Shown: positions 42,622 through 50,453, counted from the stretch's first letter. The stretch: DNA of 64,000 nt from Nocardioides sp. Iso805N (GCF_000364605.1 NZ_KB822575.1:296237-360236); one strand, 5' to 3'. Translations and numbers: made by a program. The notes: generated by a model not told the origin, from the letters alone.

Positions 42622-43236
42622 ATGCGACTCCGCACGATGACCGCCAGCGCTGCCACCGCCGTCGCCCTCGTCGGCCTCACGGCAACCGCCGCCCAGGCTT
42701 ACACGACCTACACACCGAGCGGTGGACCGAGCCTCGACCTGATCGGCTCCACCATCAGCTTCGCTGACACCACGGCGTCGTACCCGCTGGGCACCTGCAC
42801 GACGTTCGACCTGGTGGGTTCGATCACCAGTCCCGGCATCAGTCGGGCCTACCCGGCCAGCGTCGGCACGCTGGCTCCGAGCATCAGCGACTGCCCGATC
42901 ACGGCAAACGCGACAAACCTGTCGATCACCGCGGACGCGGCCGCGGGCACGACACTGTGGCCGGCCCAGCTGGACAACGTCGCCATCACCTACAACACCG
43001 TGGGGTGCACCTTCACAGCCGGCGGTGGCGCGGCCGGGAGAGCGGCGACCATCTCCGGCACCTTCGACACCAGCCGCCGGACCTTCACGGCGACCGCAAG
43101 CACCCTGGACATCAACGCCGGCTCCGTCGCGGGCGTGTGCTTCCTGTACGGCATCTCTGCGGGCGACGCGGTCGGCATAGGCGTTGGCGCGTCGTGGACC
43201 AACATCGGCAGCACACTCAGCATCACCAACCCTTGA
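42622..43236 (+). CDS. Secreted small beta-rich protein (TYTPSGG family), copy C
   Basis: This 204-residue protein is a paralogue of copy A. The ATG is preceded by AAAGGA. The signal peptide ends AAQA and the mature protein opens YTTYTPSGGPSLDLIG. Matching blocks are CTTFDLVGSITSPGISRAYP, NTVGCTFTAGGGAA, SGTFDTSRRTFTATASTLDI and VCFLYGISAGD, ending TLSITNP. Four cysteines are kept at matching places. It lies 31 bases after the 370-residue secreted protein, suggesting one transcript. Confidence 0.75.
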   Translation: MRLRTMTASAATAVALVGLTATAAQAYTTYTPSGGPSLDLIGSTISFADTTASYPLGTCTTFDLVGSITSPGISRAYPASVGTLAPSISDCPITANATNLSITADAAAGTTLWPAQLDNVAITYNTVGCTFTAGGGAAGRAATISGTFDTSRRTFTATASTLDINAGSVAGVCFLYGISAGDAVGIGVGASWTNIGSTLSITNP

Positions 43237-43286
43237 CCGTCACGACCCACGGAGCCCGTCGGGCCACGTCGGCATTGCTAGTGACG

Positions 43287-43346
43287 ATGGGCGGGTCGTT
43301 GACGAACGTCCCACCCAGCGGCAGCACGGCGCTCGTCGTCACTCCG
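43287..43346 (+). pseudogene. C-terminal relic of a TYTPSGG family gene
   Basis: One frame reads MGGSLTNVPPSGSTALVVTP, matching the end of copy A (GGSWTNTPPSGSTAVSITNP). Nothing upstream of it in frame matches the rest of the family. It looks like the remaining end of a fourth copy, 50 bases after copy C. Confidence 0.6.
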
Positions 43347-43373
43347 CGAGCCACCGTGAGGAACAAGGCCGGC

Positions 43374-43404
43374 GACGGGTGATCGGCTGAGCCGATCACC
43401 CGTC
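43374..43404 (+). terminator. Terminator of the secreted-protein cassette
   Basis: A perfect 14-bp stem (GACGGGTGATCGGC and complement) has a TGA loop and is followed by TCTTCCTC. It is the most typical rho-independent terminator in the window. Confidence 0.8.
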
Positions 43405-43538
43405 TCTTCCTCATCTCAGGAAGGCCGACCACCTCGGGAGGAGGCGTCCAACTCCCGTGACCTTACCAATATGGTCCCAAGATAACCATGCCCGACGAGT
43501 TATCACGCATCACAGCGCGCATGGCGGCCTCGGCGCGG

Positions 43539-44807
43539 TCAGCGACCGCCCAGCTCGGTACGCCATCGCGGCAATGCGGTCTCCAGTGCCAGTATCAGGG
43601 CTGCGCGCTGCTGCGGCTCGTGCAGCTGCTCGCCGAAAAGGTCCTGAAGCACCCGCAGATGACCGCGCACGGTGTTGGCGTGGACACCGAGCCGCTGTGC
43701 CAGCGCCGGAGCGCTCTCATCCGTCTCCAGCCAGCCCTGCAAGGTCTCGGCCAGCACCAGCCGGCGGCGCGCCTTCACTCCGTCCAGGGGCTCGAGCAGC
43801 TCATGACTGATGTCGTCAGCGAGCGCCTGGTCAGCAGCTAGCCACAGCATCATCCGATATCTGGCGCACGGCACGACGCGACTCTCCGCGCGCACCTCGC
43901 CATTGCGTAGCAGCCCGAGCGCACGACGCGCCCAACGATAGGCATGCCGAGCATGCAGCAGCGGGACCGACCAGGACTGCGCCACCTGAACGCGCGGATC
44001 GAGGCGCAAAAGCGCGTCGGTCACCTCGGAGAGTCGCTCCTCGACCGTGATCACCACCAGCCGGTCGCCGTCCGCCCAGACCAGCGCCTCCTGCGGCAGT
44101 CCCGCGACCCGCTCGGGCACGAAGCCGTAGAGCTGCGCCATCACCACGATCACCCGATCCGGCATCGGCCACTCGGCGGCCGACGCCAGCTCGGAGACCA
44201 GCCGGGGCTGGATGCCGGTCGACTCCTGCATCAACGCCGACACCAGCCGCGCGCGCACATCGACCATCGCGTGGCGCTGCTCCGCCATCCCACGCTGGAC
44301 CTCGGCCGAGAGGTGCCCGAGATAGCGGCTCACCGCCATGCCGAGCTCTGCGACGAGACTGCCCGACATCTCCTCGCGGGCGACCATGGTGTGGATCGTC
44401 TGCCAGACACTCTCGCCAGCGACCTGGATCGCCGCCAGTACGCGTTGACCGCCCGTGCCGGCGGCCACCTCAGCGCGGCCGAGGCCACGGAAGTAGGCCT
44501 CCACGCGATGCCGTGAGTCCTCCTCGCCGGCGGCGAGACGGAGGAAGCCGTCGACAGCGACCCCGATGGCCTCTCGGAGAAGCCGGTACAGGCGGTCGTG
44601 ACCGGCGCCGGCGAAGGCCGGCACTTCGGCACGGATCCGCACAGCGGCGTGCTCCGGCAGGGTCGGCACCGCTATGCATAGCGTGGGCACCAAGGCGGCC
44701 GGAAGCCGGCGTATGAGCTGCAACGCCTCGGCCTGAGCACGAGCATGAGGAACTGCTGCGCCGCGGGCGCTCGCGCCGCGCGGCTCTGACCGAGAAAACC
44801 CCATCAT
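43539..44807 (-). CDS. PucR-type (HTH_30) transcriptional regulator 1
   Basis: This 422-residue protein has an N-terminal helical sensor region (about 30-185), a GGDEF-like middle domain (LPQEALVWADGDRLVVITVE) and the C-terminal PucR helix-turn-helix (TLQGWLETDESAPALAQRLG, VHANTVRGHLRVLQDLFGEQ). It resembles the regulators at 46575 and 60355. Operator site 4 lies 121 bases upstream of its start. The ligand is unknown. Confidence 0.85.
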   Translation of the reverse strand: MMGFSRSEPRGASARGAAVPHARAQAEALQLIRRLPAALVPTLCIAVPTLPEHAAVRIRAEVPAFAGAGHDRLYRLLREAIGVAVDGFLRLAAGEEDSRHRVEAYFRGLGRAEVAAGTGGQRVLAAIQVAGESVWQTIHTMVAREEMSGSLVAELGMAVSRYLGHLSAEVQRGMAEQRHAMVDVRARLVSALMQESTGIQPRLVSELASAAEWPMPDRVIVVMAQLYGFVPERVAGLPQEALVWADGDRLVVITVEERLSEVTDALLRLDPRVQVAQSWSVPLLHARHAYRWARRALGLLRNGEVRAESRVVPCARYRMMLWLAADQALADDISHELLEPLDGVKARRRLVLAETLQGWLETDESAPALAQRLGVHANTVRGHLRVLQDLFGEQLHEPQQRAALILALETALPRWRTELGGR

Positions 44808-44928
44808 TACCCTCCGACGGGCTCAGTGTCTGCTCCCTCACGAGCGTGACCCGCCCCGACGATGGACCCACAGCGAGGGCCGCGCTGTCGCCCGAAATGC
44901 GGAGTTCGGGACCTGCCGCGAGGCGTTC

Positions 44929-44946
44929 TTGTCATCTCGGTAACAA
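44929..44946. promoter_or_regulatory. TTGTSA-N6-TNACAA site 4 (PucR regulator 1)
   Basis: TTGTCATCTCGGTAACAA, extended by C/G to CTTGT...ACAAG, lies 121 bases upstream of the start at 44807. Confidence 0.6.
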
Positions 44947-45007
44947 GAATGTGGAAAAGCGCGTGAGGCCTCCCGACACATCCGGGTAATGCGGACGTGA
45001 TCAAATC

Positions 45008-45021
45008 CCATACTTGTATGG
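45008..45021. promoter_or_regulatory. TACTT palindrome upstream of DUF6907 gene 1
   Basis: CCATAC and GTATGG form perfect arms around TT. It lies 99 bases upstream of the start at 45121. Similar sequences precede the XRE gene and DUF6907 gene 2. Confidence 0.55.
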
Positions 45022-45120
45022 TCCTCCTTGAATGAGATTCGCGGCCGGTAGCGCTTGCCGACCCCCGGCGTTGATACCTGTACCGATGCACAACAGCGCG
45101 GGCGACGACACGGAGGAGAC

Positions 45121-45465
45121 ATGACCGAACTCCTGCCCACATGGCAGCGCGAGCCGTGCCCACGCTGGTGCATCCGCGACCACGACGAGGACGACATCGC
45201 CCTCGATCGCTACCACCAGGGCAGCGCGACGACCGTCCCCGTCCTGATGAGCACCGACTCCGAGGAGCCGCGCAGCGCGACGTACGTGCCCGTCGACCTG
45301 GCGATCCGCGTCGGTCGGTACGCCGGGGAGCTCATCGACTGGGTGGCCATCGAGCCCGTCCGACTGACGGCGCCCCGGCTGGTCCTCACTGCCGAGTCAG
45401 CAGCGCGTCTGGCCGAGCAGGTCACGGCACAGCTGGCCGAGCACGTCGCCCTCGACCAGGCGTGA
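45121..45465 (+). CDS. DUF6907 family protein 1
   Basis: The protein has 114 residues from the ATG at 45121. It has the family's CPRWCIRDHDED motif (a possible metal site Cys-x2-Cys-x3-H type) near the N-terminus, a middle strand region and LAIRVGRYAGELIDWVAIEP, then LVLTAESAARLAEQV. These small actinobacterial proteins have no known function. It is convergent with the XRE gene, with two bases between the stops. Confidence 0.75.
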   Translation: MTELLPTWQREPCPRWCIRDHDEDDIALDRYHQGSATTVPVLMSTDSEEPRSATYVPVDLAIRVGRYAGELIDWVAIEPVRLTAPRLVLTAESAARLAEQVTAQLAEHVALDQA

Positions 45466-45467
45466 GC

Positions 45468-45773
45468 TCAGGCGTCGTCGTCCTGGCCGGGCAACGGGCC
45501 GGCGAGCAGCTCCGAGACCGAGAGGCCCAGCACCTGGCAGACCGCCACCAGCGTCCGCAGCTGCGGATTCAACGGCGTACCGGGGCGAGACTCGCCCTTC
45601 TCGAACTTCTGATAGGTGTAGGTCGAGACGCCGGCGAGATGGGCGACGCGCTCCTGGCTGGCGCCCATCGCGGTGCGCGCGCGCAGGAACTCCTCACCCA
45701 TGGCGCGCGCGAAGGCCTCCCACGTCGGTCGCTGCTCTTGCGTCACCCGGGCATTGTCGCGCAGATCCCACAT
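45468..45773 (-). CDS. Small XRE-family regulator between two DUF6907 genes
   Basis: The protein has 101 residues from the ATG at 45773; a GTG at 45746 gives 92. The helix-turn-helix is at about residues 22-85 (LRARTAMGASQERVAHLAGV, STYTYQKFEKGESRPG). The last residues are acidic (GQDDDA). The reading frame continues further upstream without coding character. A TACTT site at 45769-45780 overlaps the ATG, which favours the GTG start if the protein represses itself. Confidence 0.8.
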   Translation of the reverse strand: MWDLRDNARVTQEQRPTWEAFARAMGEEFLRARTAMGASQERVAHLAGVSTYTYQKFEKGESRPGTPLNPQLRTLVAVCQVLGLSVSELLAGPLPGQDDDA

Positions 45774-45780
45774 AAGTACG
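45769..45780 (-). promoter_or_regulatory. TACTT site at the XRE gene start
   Basis: Read on the minus strand this is CGTACTTATGTG. It aligns with CATACTTGTATG and CATACTTATATG at the two DUF6907 genes. It overlaps the possible ATG at 45773. Confidence 0.45.
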
Positions 45781-45910
45781 ACCACACCGATGCCATTCCC
45801 TGGACCCGCATCAGCGCGATCCGCGCCCTCCGACTCGGTGCTTGCTGGCCAGTGCCGGCGAAATTCTCTCGCCACGCCGCAGATCCGCGGGCAATCCTGA
45901 ACAAAAATGA

Positions 45911-45924
45911 CCATACTTATATGT
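45911..45924. promoter_or_regulatory. TACTT site upstream of DUF6907 gene 2
   Basis: CCATACTTATATGT is a near match to the palindrome at 45008. It lies 95 bases upstream of the ATG at 46020. Confidence 0.5.
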
Positions 45925-46019
45925 GCATCCAGCAATGGGTGCCACGTGACTGTGGGGGCCGCGGCTTCGTCTGTCGGCGATGTCGGTGGGCGCCGTTAGT
46001 GTCGCGGTCGGAGAGACGA

Positions 46020-46406
46020 ATGGCACAGGGGGCAGCGATGACGCGAGGCGACCCGGAGTCGACGACGGGGCACCAGGCGCAGCACCCGACGTGGCTGACG
46101 GAAGGCTGTCCGGCGTGGTGCACGCGTGAGCACCGGCAGCTCGATCATCCCGACGACCGCTATCACCGCACCGAGGCCTCCATCGTCCCCGGCGTGGCGG
46201 CGGCCCGGCCCAGCATCCCCATCTCCGCATCGCTGCAGGGGCTCGACCTGGTCGTGTGGCTGGGGCGCTACGTCGGCGAGAGCGTCGAGTGGGTGGTGAT
46301 CGAGCCGATCGAGCGGCGCGAGCCACGTCTGGTCCTCACCGTCGAGACCGGCCGGAGCCTGGTCCAGCACCTCTCCGGTCAGCTCGCCCGTCTCCAGCCG
46401 CGTTGA
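46020..46406 (+). CDS. DUF6907 family protein 2
   Basis: The protein has 128 residues from the ATG at 46020; an ATG at 46038 preceded by AGGGGG is equally likely (122 residues). It is a paralogue of the 45121 gene, with CPAWCTREHRQLDHPDDRY, LDLVVWLGRYVGESVEWVVI and LVLTVETGRSLVQHL. The Cys-x2-Cys and His of the motif are kept. Operator site 5 lies 8 bases after the stop. Confidence 0.75.
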   Translation: MAQGAAMTRGDPESTTGHQAQHPTWLTEGCPAWCTREHRQLDHPDDRYHRTEASIVPGVAAARPSIPISASLQGLDLVVWLGRYVGESVEWVVIEPIERREPRLVLTVETGRSLVQHLSGQLARLQPR

Positions 46407-46414
46407 CAGGCGGC

Positions 46415-46432
46415 CTTGTCACCCGGATCACA
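46415..46432. promoter_or_regulatory. TTGTSA-N6-TNACAA site 5 (PucR regulator 2)
   Basis: TTGTCACCCGGATCACAA, also fitting CRP-type TGT-N10-ACA spacing, lies 142 bases upstream of the start at 46575. Confidence 0.6.
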
Positions 46433-46574
46433 AGAAAACGGCATGAGGACGAATCCGCGGGGCCTGTGCCCCTTGGTCCCTTGCCCACTCCCCCACCCCA
46501 CGTGACACTCCTGGCGGGGGGCACGGCGGGTCACGACGAATCGGTCACTCGATCGGATCAGACGTGGGAGTGTG

Positions 46575-47870
46575 ATGACCGACACACCGGGAGAGGGAGC
46601 ACAGCATGACCATGACGCGGTCGGGCAAGGCCGCCGGATGAGCGAGGCACGTCTCGACGCTCCCGTCCTCATGCTCCCTGCCACCGTCGTGCGGCGGCTG
46701 CGCGAGAGCATCCCCGACTTCGCGGAGAGCGTGACGCGCAGGATCCAGGACGAGGTAGTCGCCTACGCGGGCTCCGCGGACGGTCGCCGGCGCCAGCTCA
46801 TCGCGATGGCTGTGGCCGAGTCGGCCAGCCTCTTCCTCACCACGCTGGGCTCCCGCTCGGTCTCCACCGCGGGTGTCGACGATCTCTTCCGCCGGATGGG
46901 TTATGGCGAGGCCGGCGAGGGCAACGACCTCGACTCCCTGGAGAGTGCTCTGCGCATCGCCGGCCGCGAGGCCTGGCGGAGCCTGCAGGAGGTGGTGATC
47001 AGCGCCGGCCTCCCGGCGGCCACCCTCGGTCGACTCGGCGACGACCTGCTCTCCTTCGTCGATCGGCTGGTCGGGCAGGCCCGCGCCGGCGAAGCGATGG
47101 CCGGGCGCGTGCGCGAGCGCGACGTCGCCACCAACCGGCTGCTGCTGCTGCGCGCGCTGTGCCAAGGACACGACGACGCCGTACGGATCCGGGCCGATCT
47201 CGCCGGCTGGCCCCTGCCCGACCGGGTCACGGTGATCGCGGGGACGGCACCCGAAGGCACCACCTGGCCCGATCGAGAGGGCCTGGTGGGCAAGGCCCTG
47301 GCCGACACCGGCACGTCACCGGCCGTGTTCGTTGCCCCCGCCGAGGGCGCCGAGGACGTGATCCGCCAGCTCCGGGCGGTGCACCCCGACGTGACGCTGG
47401 CGCGGAGCTGGGCGGTGCCGCTCGACGAGGCCGGCCATGCCCGCCGATGGACGGTGCGGACCATCGAGCTCGCCGCCAACGGCGGGATCCCGCGTCAGCC
47501 GGTGATCGACTGTGCCCGCTATCGCACCCAGCTGTGGCTGCACGCCGAGCCGGCCCTGCGGCGCCAGATGGCGCAGGAGTTGCTCAAGCCGCTGTTCGCG
47601 GAGACGCCGAACTCGCGCGAGATCCTGTCGGCGACACTGTTGGTATGGCTGGAGACCCGGGAGAGCGCGCCGGCGATCGCGGCGATCCTGGGGGTCCATC
47701 CGCAGACGGTCCGGTACCGATGGCGCCGGATCAACGAGCTCTTCGGGGAGTCCCTGCACGACCCGGAGTTCGTGGTGCAGCTGACGATGGTGCTGAAGGC
47801 GAGCGTCCCGCTGTGGGTCGCCGGCGACCAGAGCGACTTCGAGCGCTACTGGAGCGAGGAGTCCTCGTGA
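46575..47870 (+). CDS. PucR-type (HTH_30) transcriptional regulator 2
   Basis: The protein has 431 residues from the ATG at 46575; ATG 46638 is an alternative. It has the same plan as regulator 1: helical N-terminus (MLPATVVRRLRESIPDFAES), GGDEF-like middle, and the PucR helix-turn-helix (SATLLVWLETRESAPAIAAI, LGVHPQTVRYRWRRINELFG). The stop overlaps the GTG of the degenerate P-type ATPase gene by 3 bases (GTGA), so the two form an operon. Confidence 0.85.
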   Translation: MTDTPGEGAQHDHDAVGQGRRMSEARLDAPVLMLPATVVRRLRESIPDFAESVTRRIQDEVVAYAGSADGRRRQLIAMAVAESASLFLTTLGSRSVSTAGVDDLFRRMGYGEAGEGNDLDSLESALRIAGREAWRSLQEVVISAGLPAATLGRLGDDLLSFVDRLVGQARAGEAMAGRVRERDVATNRLLLLRALCQGHDDAVRIRADLAGWPLPDRVTVIAGTAPEGTTWPDREGLVGKALADTGTSPAVFVAPAEGAEDVIRQLRAVHPDVTLARSWAVPLDEAGHARRWTVRTIELAANGGIPRQPVIDCARYRTQLWLHAEPALRRQMAQELLKPLFAETPNSREILSATLLVWLETRESAPAIAAILGVHPQTVRYRWRRINELFGESLHDPEFVVQLTMVLKASVPLWVAGDQSDFERYWSEESS

Positions 47871-49111
47871 CCAGTGTCTCGGCTGCGTTCGGGCGCAGCT
47901 CCCCTAGGACCTCGAGACTCGCCGCGCGGCTCCCCCTGCATCGACTCGGACTCACGGTGCTGGCCCTGCTGGCCTCCTATGCGCTCGCCCTCGCCGTACG
48001 CACCCCGACCGCGATCATCGCCGCCGCGCTGGCGACCCTGCTCTTCCTCTCCGCCGCCGTCCTGCTGCGCCGGATCGCCGGTGTGACGGGGCCGCGTCCG
48101 GTGCCGCGCTGGTACTCCCCGTCGGCACTCTTCGTCGTTGCGGCCGTCTTCCTGGGGCGGGGCGCGCTCGACAGCTGGAGCGCGGGCGCGGCGGCCGGGG
48201 TGGCGACCCTGCTCACGATCGCGCCCGGCGCGCTGCTGGCCGCCTCCGAGACGCCGCTGCGGCAAGCCGTACGCCGTGGGCAGTCCGATGGCATCGTGCT
48301 GCTCCGGACCGAGGCACTGGACGCCGCGCGGACCGTCGAGGCCCTGGCGCTCGACGGCCTCGACACCGTCGTCTCGGGCAAGGTGGTGGACCAGGTCCAG
48401 CCGCTCGACGAGAGTCACCTGCGCAACCTGCGCTGGTTCGCCGGGGCGCTTGCGCACGGCCTGGACAGCTCGCTCGGGCGCGCCATGGCCAAGCTGTCCG
48501 CCGCCGGCAACCTCACCGACGTGACCCGTCACCCCGACCAGGGCATCAGCGGCTCGGTCGACCGTCACCCGACCCGGATCGGCCGGCCCGCCTGGCTCGG
48601 CCTCGAGCCGGTGAACAGTCCCTGGGAGGTCATCGGGGTCGAGGTCGACGGCCGGCCGCTGGGCTACATCACCGTCGCCGACGCGCTGCGCGCCGGCGCC
48701 GCGGAGCAGATCACGACCCTGCGGTCCTCCGGGCTCGACGTGGTCCTGGTCGAGGTGCCCAGCCCGCGCGTCGACGCGGTCGCCGAGCAGGCCGGCATCG
48801 TCACGGTGCTCTCCGACGTGCCGGCTGGAGCGGCCGTGGTCTCTCCGCGGGCGCCCTCCGCACCTCTCCTGCTCGGTCCGGCCGGCCAGGACATCCGCGT
48901 GGAGCAGGCCGAGATCGTCTCCGCCGCCAAGGCGCTGGAGCTGCTCCGCAGCACCGACCGCGACCAACGCCGCAGCATCCGGATCGCGCTGGGCTGGCAC
49001 GGCGTCGCCGCTGCGCTCGCCGCCGCCGGGCTGCTGGCCTGCTGGTCGGCCGCCGCGGTCGCCGTCCTCGGTACCGGTGTGCTCTGGGCGGTCGCGCGGG
49101 CTTCGCGGTAG
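47867..49111 (+). CDS. Degenerate P-type ATPase-like protein without catalytic motifs
   Basis: This 414-residue protein aligns by eye with the second half of heavy-metal P-type ATPases. The CPC membrane motif is replaced in LTIAPGALLAASETP, followed by the recognisable RRGQSDGIVLLRTEALDAAR. The phosphorylation motif DKTGT is lost (LDTVVSGKVVDQVQPL). The HP motif is replaced in AHGLDSSLGRAMAKL. The TGD and GDGxND segments are missing in LRSSGLDVVLVEVPSPRVD, though GIVTVLSDVP survives. Two to four membrane segments remain at the N-terminus and one or two at the C-terminus. It cannot be an ion pump and is probably a sensor or scaffold. Confidence 0.65.
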   Translation: MTSVSAAFGRSSPRTSRLAARLPLHRLGLTVLALLASYALALAVRTPTAIIAAALATLLFLSAAVLLRRIAGVTGPRPVPRWYSPSALFVVAAVFLGRGALDSWSAGAAAGVATLLTIAPGALLAASETPLRQAVRRGQSDGIVLLRTEALDAARTVEALALDGLDTVVSGKVVDQVQPLDESHLRNLRWFAGALAHGLDSSLGRAMAKLSAAGNLTDVTRHPDQGISGSVDRHPTRIGRPAWLGLEPVNSPWEVIGVEVDGRPLGYITVADALRAGAAEQITTLRSSGLDVVLVEVPSPRVDAVAEQAGIVTVLSDVPAGAAVVSPRAPSAPLLLGPAGQDIRVEQAEIVSAAKALELLRSTDRDQRRSIRIALGWHGVAAALAAAGLLACWSAAAVAVLGTGVLWAVARASR

Positions 49112-49163
49112 GACTGGTTGTTCTGTCTGTCTGTCGGTTGGTCTGTCAGTGTGTCTGTCTGTC

Positions 49164-49230
49164 GGGATAGTCCGGGGCGGAAATCAGGGGTTACCAGCGA
49201 GTAGGGCTGATTTGCGCCCCGGACTATCCC
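49164..49230 (+). repeat. TAGTCCGGGGCG hairpin repeat, copy 2
   Basis: Same element and orientation as the copy at 24670, with the same single arm mismatch and loop GGTTACCAGCGAGTAG. It follows a CTGT-rich simple-sequence stretch (49118-49163). It lies between the degenerate ATPase gene and the nuclease-like gene. Confidence 0.9.
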
Positions 49231-49301
49231 GCCGCTGCCCACCCTCCCAAAACTGCCCTGTGGATAACCCTCCCGACCACTGATCCCCGGGGAACGCTGG
49301 G

Positions 49302-50354
49302 GTGGTGGCCACGGCAGCGACCGACTTCGAGCCGCCGGAGTTCCACCCCCGGCGGCCCGGGCTCGTGCGCCCGGTATCGATCGATCCGGCCGGGCAGCTG
49401 GGCCCGACCCGCGGTCAGACCATGTCCGGAGCGTGGCGCCGCACCGGCCACGGCCTCTACCTTCCAGCGCACATCGACGGCGGGGGCCTGGATCAGCGCC
49501 TCGTCGAGATCGGTACGGCGCTGCCGGCTCAGAGTGCCCTGACCGGATGGGCGGCGTTGCACTGGCTAGGTGCCCCGTGGACCGAGGGCACAGCCGGCGA
49601 CGGATCGCGGCTCCCTGTCCCGATCCTGGTCCCGAACCATCGCACCCGGTCACGGCCCGGCGTCCTGATCACTGCCGAACGGTTCCGCCCGGGTTGGATC
49701 CACGATGTCGACGGTCTGCCGATCACTGCCGCGCTGGCCTCGGTGTGCTTCGAGGCGCGCCATGCTCCGAGCCTCGAGCAGGCAGTGCGCTGGCTCGACA
49801 TCGCCCTGGCTGCCGATCTGGTCTCGCTCGAGACGCTGGCGGCGTACGCGCCGTTGCTGACGGCGTGGACCGGAGTTCAGCAGCTTCGCGATGCGATGGC
49901 GCTGGCCTGCGAGAACTCCTGGTCGCCGATGGAGACCGAGATGAGGCTCCTCTGGGTCCTGCGACTCCAGCGTCATTCGGTGGTGGCGAACCACCCGGTG
50001 TTCGTGGACGGCAGGTTCATCGGGACTCCGGACCTCCTTGACGTGGAGGCCGGTGTCGTCGGTGAGTACGACGGCGCACTGCACCTTGAAGGTCAGCGAA
50101 GGGCGATGGACATCCGTCGTGAGGGCATCTTCCGCAGGGTCGGGCTGGAGTACGTCATGATGACATCCGCCGACCGTCGCGATCCGAGCGACTTCCTGCT
50201 TCGCGCCCGCGACGCCATCGCGCGGGCGGCTCGCCAGCCCGGGCCGCGTCGCTGGACCATCGACCCGCCGCCTCGTTGGATCGCTACCACGACCGTCGCT
50301 GCTCGATTAGCGCTTTCCGCTGAGCAGCGGGCACGGCTGTTGCGGGCTGGCTGA
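49302..50354 (+). CDS. DUF559/AbiEi-like nuclease-fold protein
   Basis: This 350-residue protein starts at a GTG. The N-terminal half resembles the AbiEi-type DNA-binding proteins common in actinobacteria (MSGAWRRTGHGLYLPAHID, ALTGWAALHWLGAPW). The C-terminal part (about 215-300) looks like a DUF559/Vsr-type PD-(D/E)xK fold: GTPDLLDVEAGVVGEYDGAL, then RREGIFRRVGLEYV. In this fold Asp and Glu of PD...EYDG would bind metal. It stands alone, flanked by inverted hairpin-repeat copies. Family call from motif recall only. Confidence 0.6.
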   Translation: MVATAATDFEPPEFHPRRPGLVRPVSIDPAGQLGPTRGQTMSGAWRRTGHGLYLPAHIDGGGLDQRLVEIGTALPAQSALTGWAALHWLGAPWTEGTAGDGSRLPVPILVPNHRTRSRPGVLITAERFRPGWIHDVDGLPITAALASVCFEARHAPSLEQAVRWLDIALAADLVSLETLAAYAPLLTAWTGVQQLRDAMALACENSWSPMETEMRLLWVLRLQRHSVVANHPVFVDGRFIGTPDLLDVEAGVVGEYDGALHLEGQRRAMDIRREGIFRRVGLEYVMMTSADRRDPSDFLLRARDAIARAARQPGPRRWTIDPPPRWIATTTVAARLALSAEQRARLLRAG

Positions 50355-50387
50355 GCGGATCGTGGGTGGGTGGCTTGGCTCGTGCCG

Positions 50388-50453
50388 GGGTAGTCCGGGG
50401 CGCAAATCAGGCCTACTGGCCGGTAACCCCTGATTTGCGCCCCGGACTATCCC
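50388..50453 (-). repeat. TAGTCCGGGGCG hairpin repeat, copy 3 (inverted)
   Basis: The third copy, in opposite orientation to copies 1 and 2, as shown by the loop (on the minus strand GGTTACCGGCCAGTAG). Its inner arms pair without the mismatch. It lies between the convergent nuclease-like and pirin genes. Confidence 0.9.

Larger units (their letters stand above)
44808..45120. other. Divergent regulatory region, PucR regulator 1 / DUF6907 gene 1
   Basis: The 313 bases contain operator site 4 (44929-44946) on the regulator side and the CCATAC-TT-GTATGG palindrome (45008-45021) on the DUF6907 side. GGAGAC precedes the ATG at 45121. No additional gene was seen. Confidence 0.6.

Noticed and set aside
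47159..47866. Longer frame upstream of the P-type-ATPase-like gene as part of it
   Set aside because: It is the out-of-frame shadow of PucR regulator 2. The GTG at 47867 overlapping the regulator's stop is the natural start.
49118..49163. CTGT-rich stretch as a regulatory repeat
   Set aside because: A simple-sequence run with irregular units, probably slippage. Nothing ties it to a function.
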